A stretch of 64,000 nucleotides of DNA from Symbiodinium natans (Eukaryota; Sar; Dinophyceae; Suessiales; Symbiodiniaceae), in the NCBI GenBank assembly GCA_905221605.1, contig CAJNDS010000890.1, positions 942,150 through 1,006,149 of the forward strand, written 5' to 3'. Made by a program: the position numbers and the translations under genes. This document shows, piece by piece, positions 29,200 to 39,700 of the stretch. Position 1 is the first letter of the stretch, and every line of letters starts with the position of its first letter. Below the pieces are notes generated by a model. It was not told where the DNA came from, did not search any database, and saw nothing but the letters and a program-made list of their open reading frames with translations.

Positions 29200-30160
29200 G
29201 GCTTCGGTCTAAAGGTCTGTGGGGTTCGCCCGACATGCCAGGCCCCGCAACATGGCAGGTCATAGCCCTAAACCCTAAACCCTAAACCCTAAACCCTAAA
29301 CCCTAAACCCTAGACCCCAAAACCCTAAACTGCCCCGAACTCCAGGGGCACGCTTGAGACTTTACCGGCTTACCGCACCCTAAGCCCAAAACTGTTACTT
29401 GCTTAAGAGCCCTCAAAAAACAAAAGATAATTGTCCCTATATTGCCCTTATACGGAACAACATTTGTATGTATAGCAGTATAATTAGTCGGTGGTAAGAG
29501 GTTGCGTTTGGAACTGTACACCCTGGAGAGCAATATTCATTTGAGAAAACACCTTATAGCTACATGTCAGTGGTCATCGTCTTTGAGAAACCCCGAACCC
29601 TCAACCCTAAACCCTAGAACCAAAGCCAAAGCCCTAAACCATTGAGGGGTATGGAACCCATACGGTATGGAAGCTCTCCGGGTGGCCTAAACCCTATACC
29701 CTAAACCCAAACCCTAAAACTTAAACTAAACCCAAAACCCAAAACCCTAACCCCTAACCCCTAAATCCTGAACCCCTAAACCCTAAACCCTAAACCCTAA
29801 ACCCTAAACCCTGCCGCGCCTCAGCAGAGAAGGGGCCCTTGAAGGATGGATGCCCAGCAAATGGCTTCGAGTCGGTTCGACCTGTGGTGGGTTTAGAGTT
29901 TAGGGTTTAGGGTTTAGGGTTTGGGGTTTGGGGTTTTGGGTCTAGGGTTGGGGGCTTAGGGTTTGAGGTTTATAGGATTTATGGAGTTTAGGGTTTGGGG
30001 TTTAGTCGCCGGAGTAGCCCCGGACTAAAGTGGTATCCTTTGGGGTTCAATATGGGGCTTAGACGTGCACCGGCTCGGAGAACGTGCTGCTTCAGGATCT
30101 ATTGGATGAGCCTGAGGCTAGAGAGCTTTCCGCTTTGTGGCTATGGCCCGGTGCCCCTAA
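29200..30160. other. Telomeric mosaic
   Basis: CCCTAAA at 29267-29333 and 29690-29811, TTTAGGG-type at 29888-30005. The minus frame at 29303-29533 and the plus frame at 29995-30258 are partly translated repeat. No supported gene. Confidence 0.5.
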
Positions 30161-30163
30161 ACC

Positions 30164-30255
30164 CCAAACCCCAAACCCCAAACCCCAAACCCCAAACCCC
30201 AAACCCCAAACCCCAAACCCCAAACCCCAAACCCCAAACCCCAAACCCCAAACCC
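30164..30255 (-). repeat. Homogeneous variant array CCCCAAA
   Basis: About 13 uninterrupted CCCCAAA units followed by two CCCTAAA units. A second example of complete conversion to one variant. Confidence 0.96.
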
Positions 30256-30259
30256 TAAA

Positions 30260-30730
30260 CCCTAAACCCTTCTCAGGGGGGCTGAAGCCTCAGTTTTAAG
30301 CGGCGAAAAAGCGTGAGCCAAGTACCCGAATGATAGTCTGCTTGCAGGCCTTCTGCTAAGGGTTTAGGGTTTAGGCTTTAGGGTTTAGGCTTTAGGGGGG
30401 TTCAGGGTTTAGGGTTTAGGGTTATCAAGGTTTCGGATCAAAAGTAGCATCGGAAACGCGTCCCTGCCTGAGTGTGTCACCGAGAATGTGAGGGACGAGT
30501 TCCGTGTCTTAGAGTCTAGTGCTTGGGTTTAAGTCGTTCCGATTTTGCCTAAATGTCAGCCTCTCCCCTGAACCCCAAACCCTCAACCCTCAACCCTAAC
30601 TCTAGCCCTAAACCCTAAACCCTAAACCCTAGCCCCTTTCCCCAACACACCCTCACTGAGCGCCCCCACCTAGGAGCTCCTGCTCATCCACGTCGCTAGC
30701 CTGTCGGGGGGAGGGGGGGGGGGGGGGGGG
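30260..30730. other. Degenerate telomeric DNA and G tract
   Basis: Short blocks at 30358-30422 and 30560-30632; a G-rich tract at 30704-30731. No coding evidence. Confidence 0.5.
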
Positions 30731-30954
30731 GTTTGGGGTTTGGGGTTTGGGGTTTGGGGTTTAGGGTTTTAGGGTTTAGGGTTTAGGGTTTGGGTTTAGG
30801 GTTAGGGTTTAGGGTTTTAGGTTAGGGTTTAGGGTTTAGGGTTTAGGGTTTAGGGTTTAGGGTTTAGGGTTTAGGGTTTAGGGTTTAGGGTTTAGGGTTT
30901 AGGGTTTAGGGTTTAGGGTTTAGGGTTTAGGGTTTAGGGTTTAGGGTTTAGGGT
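30731..30954 (+). repeat. Interstitial telomeric array, TTTAGGG (about 31 units)
   Basis: Starts with TTTGGGG units and a few irregular units, then about 22 perfect TTTAGGG units. Confidence 0.98.
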
Positions 30955-31147
30955 GCAGCCGTTCATCCGCACGGAGGTACTGCAACATCTCTTCAGCGTT
31001 AGCCATCGCATCTTGCGAATCCACCAAGTTGCTAAAACGATCTTGGGTCTGAATCTTCTGTTTGGCAACCGCAACCTCAGCCGGAAAATCGCTCACGAGG
31101 CACGAGGACAGAGATCAACCACAACTCGATCCAACCCTGAAACCTCA

Positions 31148-31231
31148 GGTTTAGGGTTTAGGGTTTAGGGTTTAGGGTTTAGGGTTTAGGGTTTAGGGTT
31201 TAGGGTTTAGGGTTTAGGGTTTAGGGTTTAG
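31148..31231 (+). repeat. Interstitial telomeric array, TTTAGGG
   Basis: Twelve clean units after a 190-bp telomere-free island (30955-31147). That island has a plus frame with RTEVLQHLFSVSHRILRIHQ; no domain. Confidence 0.97.
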
Positions 31232-32460
31232 GGGCTCAGTTCTCTCCCCAAGAACTCCGAAGCCCTGAATCCAAATCGCTCGTCGGGCGCATGCATGCTC
31301 CATCCCTTGCCCTGCTGGGCCCTTGGGTTTTATAGGGTTTAGGGTTTAGGGTTTAGGGTTTAGGGTTTAGGGTTCCATACTCAGGGACCATGCAACCACC
31401 TTTGATCCACACAGGGACCGAGTGCCTAGCCCCAATGCTTTCTAAGCCCTTCGAAGCCCTCATAAACCCTTCGGAACGCTCGGAAAAACCCGGAAAAGCC
31501 CTTCACAGTCCATCAAAAATCCCTTCGAAGAAGGGTTTAGGGTTTAGGGTTTAGGGTTTGGGGTTTAGGGTTTAGGGTTTAGGCTTTAGGGTTTAGGGCT
31601 TAGGGCAAAGCATGACTAGGAGTCTTTGGGCTCTCTTCTGCCTCCTGGTCCTCGAGGAAGCTGGGCTTGGACATGAGGCTGTCCAGGGTCGCCTTCTTCA
31701 GGGTTTAGGGTTTAGGGTTTAGGGTTTGGGGTTTAGGGTTGTTTAGGGTTTAGGGTTTAGGGTTCAGGGTTCAGGGTTCAGGGTTCAGGGTTCAGGGTTC
31801 AGGGCCCAGGGAGGGCTTCCGAGGGGGTGGGGGGGTGGGGGAGGCTAGGGTTAGGGGTTAGGGGTCTGCGGTCAGGGGTCAGGGTTCAGGGGTTTAAGGG
31901 TTTGGGTGGCATAATTTGGAGGCCCAGGTCCAATTGAGTTACGAGCCCGTGGGCCCGTGTGCCCGTGGCGGGCCCCACTTTTCGCAAGTGTACTTAGTCT
32001 AGGTGTGTCGTCTTAAACCGCGTGCCCCCTCGAGATCCAGCGAGGAGAAAAAACCAACTTTTCCTTTTTGGGGACGGGGAAGAACCCTAAACCCTAAACC
32101 CTGAAGTGCAGCTTTTCTTACTTTAAGCGTCTCTTGTGAAGCCGTGTGTCCCCTCCAAAGACAAGACTCGCAAATGCAACGTTTTGAGGGAGGGCATGAG
32201 GCGGAAGAGCATCTTTTGTGAATCTGGTTCTGCACCCCATAGGCAACAGAAAACTTGTGGTTTAGGGCTTAGGGTGTAAGGTTTTTCAGGTGTAGTAGTT
32301 GTGGTTTGGGGGGTAGGTAGCAACCATCTTATAATAAGGGCACACTTCTCTTGGTTGGAGAAGAAAAAGGTTCTTGGGTTTCAAAAGGACACACTGTCTG
32401 ACTTGAGAGTTAAGGGGTTTTCAGGTGCAGCAGTCGTGCTTTGGGGTTCCGGTTTAGGGT
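31232..32460. other. Telomeric blocks then telomere-poor DNA
   Basis: TTTAGGG at 31335-31372, 31533-31600 and 31700-31765, then a run of TTCAGGG units (31762-31803). From about 31900 telomeric units become rare. Nothing further recognised. Confidence 0.45.
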
Positions 32461-32839
32461 TGAGGTAGTCCAGGGACCTGCAAGAATCACCAACCTTGTG
32501 TGTCGGCTACTGCAAAGGCAGAGGAAACATTCTTCATGCTCTGTGCCTAGCCCGAACCTTTCCAGTAATTAACCCAGAGGAGCCAGCCAGATGAAAGGCA
32601 CGAGCGCGCAGGGATCATGGTTGAACAGGGGGGAAAGGCCGCCCATGGGATCCGAGACCACGTATATCAAGGACTCGGAAAAGGACTCAAAAAAAAAACA
32701 GGACTCCTCAAACAAAAAAACAGGACTTGACATGTTCGCCAATTTTGATATCGTCGGTTTTTGGATCTGGCTGGAGCAGGTCGGGTTTTTCACGTCGCCC
32801 CCTTTCTGTTCCTGTAAGTCAAAAACACCTATCTACTGA

Positions 32840-33246
32840 CACGGCTGAAACGTATTCAGGGTTAGTATGGCTGTCCACCTCCCACTTGGTGGAAATTCGC
32901 CAAAGAAGGTTCTTGATGGCTGCCACTTTGTAGGGTTCAGGGTTTAGGGTTCAGGGTTGAGGGTTTAGTAGGGTTTAGGGTTTCGGGGATGGCCCAGTCG
33001 CTGACTAGAGGCAGAAGGTTGGTGCGAGCAGAATGATTCCCTTGCACGACAATCTTTCCCGAGGTGTACACATTGACAGAGCCCCCGCGAGGCCCTTTGC
33101 AGTCTACTCCAACGGCGCGGCTGCCAGTAGAGTCGCAAAGGTTGTTGGTCTGACCCTCTTGCTGGCATGGAGGGTTTGCGGTAGGATATTGCGCCATCCG
33201 TGTCAGGACACGCAGTGTCTGACCCCACAAGCCAATACTAAGACCC
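32840..33246 (-). CDS. Candidate coding segment split by a short telomeric block, minus strand
   Basis: Reading minus from 33246, the frame stays open through about 80 codons including GGSVNVYTSGKIVVQGNHSA and ends in CCCTAAA-type units (32937-32990). Immediately beyond, another minus frame reads KVAAIKNLLWRISTKWEVDS. The VYTSGKIVVQG pattern recalls the strand-turn motif of TBP-like N-terminal domains (as in RNase HIII), but that is a weak likeness. Plus-strand frames are also open, so strand and function are uncertain. The retroelement lies just upstream on this strand. Confidence 0.35.
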
Positions 33247-33353
33247 AAACAACTCTAACCCTCGCCCCACCTCTCCCCACAAACAAAACCAAACTGCAGC
33301 CTAAACCTTCGAAACCTAAACGCCCAAACCTACCGCAGCCACAACACCCTAAA

Positions 33354-33358
33354 CCCTG
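33354..33358 (+). repeat. Target-site duplication, left (CCCTG)
   Basis: CCCTG here equals CCCTG at 42205-42209. The duplicated site is a telomeric unit. The true length could be 4-6 bp because neighbouring bases also agree. Confidence 0.85.
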
Positions 33359-33645
33359 TGCGGAGCTGCAATTGGTATTGTAGAAAGGAGTTAGTGTTGG
33401 AAGTTGGAAGGGTTAATGAACCCGGTAATCGTATTTGGCTCAAGATGGGCTTGAACAGAAAGCCACAAGTTCAAAAAGAAGTGCCTGGGTTCTTAGGGTT
33501 TGGTAAGGGTGTGGGTTCCTTCCCCCTTTCCTTCCCCCCTGGGTTGCTCTTATCCGTGTTCTTGGTTGTTTCTTGGTTCGATCTAGGAAATATAAGTTCA
33601 GGGCGATTAGGGGAGTTGATTTCCTTCCTTGGTTGTCCCCCCGTA
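33359..33645 (+). repeat. 5' LTR (287 bp)
   Basis: By eye identical to 41918-42204. Begins TGCGGAGCTG and ends CCCCCCGTA. Contains pyrimidine-rich runs (TTCCTTCCCCCTTTCCTTCC) and AAATATAAG, which could serve in promotion or processing, though I cannot assign them. Confidence 0.93.
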
Positions 33646-33657
33646 GGTTATGAGCCC
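33646..33657 (+). promoter_or_regulatory. Primer-binding site, initiator tRNA-Met anticodon type
   Basis: GGTTATGAGCCC directly after the LTR is the exact complement of GGGCUCAUAACC, the anticodon stem-loop of yeast-type initiator tRNA-Met (CAU anticodon inside). Copia and its relatives prime from such a cleaved half-tRNA. Confidence 0.85.
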
Positions 33658-33711
33658 AAATTAGGTTCCCTGCGGTTAAGTGTTCTTTCAAGGTTTTGGG
33701 ATCAAGAAGCA

Positions 33712-36700
33712 ATGCCTTCTCCGAAGCGATGGCTCCAACTTGCCTCGGATGGTGGACAAGATGGTGGAGCTGGAAATGGTGCAGCTGAGTCTCTGGGTGA
33801 AGGAGCGGTGTTGGAAGAGGTGATTCCCGACGCTGAAGAACATCTGGAAGAGGCCTTGGTTGCAGAAAGCCCCAATGTGGGTATGAATCCCAATAGGGAT
33901 ATGGTTAGCAATGCTGAAGCTGAAGGACGTGCTGTTTCTGTACCGCCAAAGCCTGGTGAAAAAAGGAACTGGGATGCGACTGGTGGCATAGATCGTGAAA
34001 TGGAGGTGACTGTTTTACGAGTGTTACACAAACACGGGTACCAGCCGTCGTCTTCGACTTCGGGTCGAATGGTAGACCAAGAGTCTCAGACCGATCTGAT
34101 TGGAGAAGTGCTACAAGCGACCAGGAGGCCGTTGAACAAGATCAAAAAGGGTCCATCTTCGAGTTCCCAAGGTGGTGGAAGCGGTCACAAACAGAAGGGT
34201 GCGGACGGCTTTGAAGCTGCACCTGCTGCTGAATACGCCATGGGGGAGGAGGAGATCCTACAGATGGAGGCTGAACGGTTGCGACAGCTGTCAGAAGAAG
34301 AGGACGAGATGCGACAGGTTTCTGAAAGGGACGGTTTTCGGAAAGACGAGCATCTGATCCAAGCGTGTGATGGCACAATGTGGGAATTGCACCTCCATGA
34401 AGATGGGAGACAATATTATTACTGCCTGGATACGCACGAAACCAAGTGGACATTGCCGGTGGTAGGTGAAAAGGTGAAGAGTGACGAGGTGGTTGGGTCT
34501 CCTTTGGGCAATGAGCTGGAAATGGAGGCGGCACTGGATTCTTCATCCTCTACTCCGAAGACTGAGTCTACGAGGGCATTCCAGGGTAGTGTAAATAGTT
34601 TAGGTGAAAAAGATTTTTCCTCTACTATCAGGGATAGCGGTCCTAGGGCTGATGGTGACGCCCCGACCTCGGGTTCTCCTGATGAGGAAGGGATTCCTGG
34701 GAACCAAGCCAACATCGCTGGAGCTCAACACCTGGATCGGGAAGAAACAGAAGCGCTTTCTGAGGGTGGGGCAGCGATGGAATTGGTGGATCCAGAAGAG
34801 AAAATGCCCAATGAGGTGATCGGGACTGTGTCGGCTGCAGAAGAGCGAGTGGTGGATGTGGTACCTGTTGTTCAGGAAGGTGGTCCTGGAGATTCGGAGG
34901 ATGGAGAGAAAAAGTTGTGTGTTACGACTGAGGAGGTCTCTTCGTTTGGTGCCAAGAATTCTGCCATTCAAAGGGAAAAAGAAGCTTCTGGAATAGCTGG
35001 AGACACGGATGATCTGAAAAATGAGGCCTGGAGCGCCAATGATGCGCGGGTTGATGCGCCAGATATTACCTGGAGTGCGAAGGAAGCACGGGTTGAGGTG
35101 CATGTGGTGGTACGTTCCACGGGCGACTGCAACAATGGGGCGCAGGTCTCCGCAGCAGCTGATGATGGAGGTTCACAGGTGGACGCACTGGTGCAACCTG
35201 AAGTTAGCAGCGAGGAACGAAATGACAAGGGCTACACCGGAGCCAATGAGGCAGCTGTGGTCAATGATGGTGGAAATTCTCCTTTGGAGGCCATGGAACC
35301 AAAGGAGCCTGTGGTGGAAGAAAGCGTGCCTGCCGTGGATGATCGACTCAATTGCCCTGCAGTGGAAGAAGATTTGCCTGCTGCAGAAGGTGAGACAAAG
35401 GACTCCAATGATGGGTCCACTCCCATGAAGGGAGAAGCGTTGCCGTCTGGAAGTTCACCGGAAGTCGACACCGAGCGAACTACAGCAGATGAGGCAAAGC
35501 CGTTGGCGGAGAAAAAGGGAGGTCCTGAAATCCAGGAGCACAAAAAAGATGAGCTTGTGGGACTCGTGGAGCAGGACGAGCAGTGTGACCCAAAGGTGAA
35601 GACAAAGGATGCGCCAGGAGCCGATGATACAGAGATGGTTTCTGAAGAGCGTGTAAAGAAAGTGCCCCGAGCGGGAGCCTTGGAGTCACCTGGGCCACAT
35701 TGCTATCAAGAGGGAGATGAGATCATGGGTCTAGTGCGCTGCATCAATGGGTATGGAGCCTTTTTGGACCATGGGGATATGAATGTATTGATTCCTGCAG
35801 AAGGGAACAATGCATATCAGTTCAAGTTTGGTGATACTGTCAATGGAACAGTGAAACGAGTGGAAGATGATGGTACCATAATCTTGGACACCTTTCTGGT
35901 TTTGGAAGAGGGCGCGGAGGACTCTTCTTCGACGCTGCGGAAGTGGAAACCCAGCGGCTGGAGTACGTGGTGGACGGATTCATGGTATGCTGGTCAATGG
36001 TACCAAGATTCCAACGGTCAATGGGACTGGAAACAGGAGGAAGAGCAATCCGATGAAGAGCTTGTGGTACAGGAGTTGTCTTCTGAAGAACGAAAAGAAA
36101 GGCAACTTTATGGAGAAAAGATCTACAAAGCTCTTCTGGAGAATGGAAATGAAGAGGAAGCCTATGTTGGCAAAATTACTGGGATGCTGTTAGGTCGGCC
36201 GATGGAAGATTTACAGGAGTGTGTTGCGGATCAGGCATTCCTCAATGCGGAAGCTCGGCGCGCGTATGGCATCTTGCAAAATGATGGTTGGAAGCCTGAT
36301 GGTACAGAAAGCACAGGCTTGGGGAAGTTAACCACTTTTTCCCGAAAACAGTACCACAACGCGCTTTTCGAACTGGCATGCAGAAAAAGGAGATTTTCTC
36401 GACCAGTTGTGGGTGAAGCGGTGGCAACGGTGCTGAATCAAGGGGAAGATGAGTTTTGGAACGCGCTTTGGTTGGACACCAAGCTATTTTTGCAGGAGCT
36501 TGATGGTGCAGTGCAATCCATGAGCAAAAGGGAGAACAAGCCAATGGAAGCCTACATGGATCCTGACCAGTACAAAAAGGCTTATATGACACCAAAGACG
36601 GTGTTGTCACCTGGTTACAGCAAGCTGTGCAGGTTCTTCAATAAGGGAAGGTGTCGCAATGGCGATGGGTGTCCCTATGAGCATCGTCGGTACGGTGAAG

Positions 36701-39700
36701 GTTGGCCAGAAGGGGGGTCAACTGATCCAAAGAATAGCCAAGAAGCTGATGATGAGGACGGGAACATCGGTGACCCTCCCACAGAGGAAGGTACAGTGGA
36801 TGAGGCACAGCAGGAGCAGGAGGATTTAGCCTTCCGGGCCAAGTACAATTTTGGCAAAGGTGCATCAAAGGGTGAGCCTACGTCGGGTGAGCCAAAAGGT
36901 CGGCTGTGTCTGTATTACAATCAAGGTGGTTGTAAATATGGGACTGCATGCAGGTACCTTCACAACGATGATGTAGCATTGGAAGGGACTTGGGAGCCCG
37001 GCAAAGCTTGGGACAATGCTTCCAGGAAGTCACTAAGGGACGCAGGGTTCCACCATTGCTGTTTCGATTATTACCTCAGAGGACGTTGCCGGAAAGGGTT
37101 AAATTTCTGCAAGTACTCCCATGACGAGATGTCAGAGTTTCGGCTGTCGCTCCTGAAACACTTGGTACAGGTGGCCAATCAGGTCCGGTTTGAAAAAGAG
37201 AGAGGATGGGAGCTTACGGATAGAAGCACTTTTCAGCCACCTGCGAGTGGGGGAGCTGAATCTTCCTCATCCTCGGCACCAAAAGCGCTGCAAATGACCA
37301 ATGTGTCACAAAAAGATGGTGAAAAAGGTATTCTGGATGAAGTAGAAGCTGATGAGCAAAAGAATTCGGTGGCTGCATCCACTAGTACTCAGCTTCACAA
37401 TCCGGAGGAGCCGATTGAAAATTGGATGGCTCGCAACGCACACCTGTGGGTGTATACCCCTCATGTAAGTGAGGTGATGATTACGCTTGGTGTGACCAAT
37501 GTGTCGGACTTGCAAGAGTTCATCTTTGTGGAAGATTTGGTTGACAAAGGGATCAACAAAGTGACCGCATGCAAAATTCTGCAATTGGTGGGTGAGGTCC
37601 GATATCGACCGGGAGGACCGGAAAAGGCAGTTCCTTCTGATGCATCTGTACGGGTACAACAATCTTCTGGGAACAAAGGGACTGGAAGAGCGGCGGTGCG
37701 AACCCTCACTCAGGTGCGTGAAGCTGAAGACTCCGGTGCAAAAACTATGCCGAGAGGTTCCTATCGGGAGCTTTTTGATAAGGTCAGGTACCGTGATGGT
37801 TGGACGCTTGCGCAGAGGTCTCCGTTGTGCGTACAGAAGCTTCGGTTGGTGGGAGTTGGAATGCCGCCGGTGAATCCACCAACGAAAAAATATCGGTCAA
37901 GATCAAACCCTGTAAGAAGGGGAAGGCCCTTGCTGGACAAAAAACAGGTGCGACAGGTGCCACGATCTCGGTCACAACGACGAGTGCAACTGGCGGAAGT
38001 AGTGGAAAAACCGAAGCCACTGGAGCCGGTGAAACCTCGTGGTGGTTTGTCGTATCCATTCAGCAGAGCGTGGGCAGATGTGGTGGATGATGATGACCAG
38101 GCGGAGGCTTTGGTCTCGTATGCCGCTTCCTCAAGCGATTCAAGCGAGGAGGAGACCAATGCGGTACAACGCCTGAAGGAACTCTTTTTGCAAGAAAGGG
38201 ATTCGTGGAGAACTGCGAGTCGTGGCAATGTTCCACAAAGTGGTTCTTCAGGCTCCAATGATGGGCCGAAAAAATCGGTTCACCTTGGCGAAGGGCGCGA
38301 CAAAGCGTCGCGGGGGGAGACCCGCCAAGAAGTGACTTCACAAGTTTTTTCGCTACCACAACCTTCTCGTCGAGCTGAACGGTCTCAAAAAAGAACAAGG
38401 GATGGTTCAGTTATGGTTGGTTCGCTGGCGGTGGGCTCCACGGATGAGGTTTTACCTGGGCAAGGTGCTGCTGGACAGGTGAATGTCTCTGAAAGCGCTC
38501 AAGTTCTTCCTGGGCATGAAGTGGCTGGACAGGAGACGGCGCCGGAAGGAGCAGTACAGATTTCTGGCGAGGAGACCGACCAAAAAGAAGGAGAAGGCGG
38601 GAGCAATGATCTCCGTGGTAATGATGCGAAGATGTTGGATGGTGGTCCGGTGAGGAGTGACCTTCAGCAATTGCTGGTGAAAGGCCTTCTGACTCGAATT
38701 TATTGGAAGGTTGCAGTTGGCAAGTTGCCAATGGGGCAAAGAGATTGCCAAAAAGGGTCCAATAAGATGGATCGAAATTTGGTTATTAGCATGTCATCCG
38801 AGGGTGCAAGCGAACAGGATGAGAACCTGGCACTGGAGGACGATGCTGATCAGTCAATGGGAGACGGTGCAATGGTTATGGTGTATGATCCAGGAACGCT
38901 GATCCAGTCGCCAACAACTGATTGGGTTATGCGTCGCGGTCTGACCGATCGTACCGTCTGGCCAGCAATGGCGCACCTGGCACAGAGGATATGTGCTGAA
39001 ATGGTTCAAGTGGATGAAATGAATGCCCAGCTAGGGACTGGAACACTCCTTTTTCAAAGGAGAGATCAAGGATATTATACTGACCTGCATCATTCGTTCC
39101 ATGACAACCCGTGCTTGCCGGCGGTGGGGAATTACCCTCTTTCGGTGATGGGTGCCTTGTTGTCTCCTGGTCTGGAAGGGGAATTCAAGAATACGGACAA
39201 GTTTGGTACTGCTATGGAGGCAATTGCCTATGATTGGAGCCGCAGTCCAGGCATGGAAGTTCATATTGAACTTATGGCGAGGGTAGCCAAAATGGTTCAC
39301 CCATTCCTGAATCTGGGAGCACAAGGGTCGGTGATGGTTTCAGAATTTCTCTGGCAGCGCGGGAGGGCTCGGTTGATGGAGTTTCTTCAAGCGGCGACTT
39401 GTGCGGACCAATTGGAGGCTCTCTGGAGAAGGATGGACGACGATGCGGATGAGGAGGTGGATCCTTCGACAGCGATGCTGGAAGTTCTTGGACTAGAGGA
39501 TGCGGTGCTTGATCAAGGGAACAATGAATCCCTTATTCCCATTGAAGATGCTGGAGGTGAGACAAGCGGTGACACTGGAGGGAAGGGCAAAGCGCCAGAA
39601 GTTTCTCCGGAAGAGGAGAAATCCAGTGGGTCATCCAGACTGGCGGACACAAGGATTTTCTTGTGGTCAGTGTACTCCCGCGTGGCTTCGAATTTCTCTA

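Noticed and set aside
29995-30299. Frames ending in repeated PNPKPQT
   Set aside because: The tail is translated CCCCAAA array.
33570-33590. tRNA B-box-like GGTTCGATCTA in the LTR, and similar GGTTCGA motifs at 13482 and 29868
   Set aside because: No A box at the right distance and no cloverleaf could be drawn.
33358-33711. N-terminal extension of the giant ORF (118 codons upstream of the first internal ATG)
   Set aside because: It reads through the 5' LTR, PBS and leader, begins with GTG, and the same translation recurs at the 3' LTR. The first ATG after the PBS is the better start.
37720-37760. Possible retroviral-type protease motif (DSGA) in the giant ORF
   Set aside because: Preceded by charged residues rather than a hydrophobic strand, and no second conserved motif follows.
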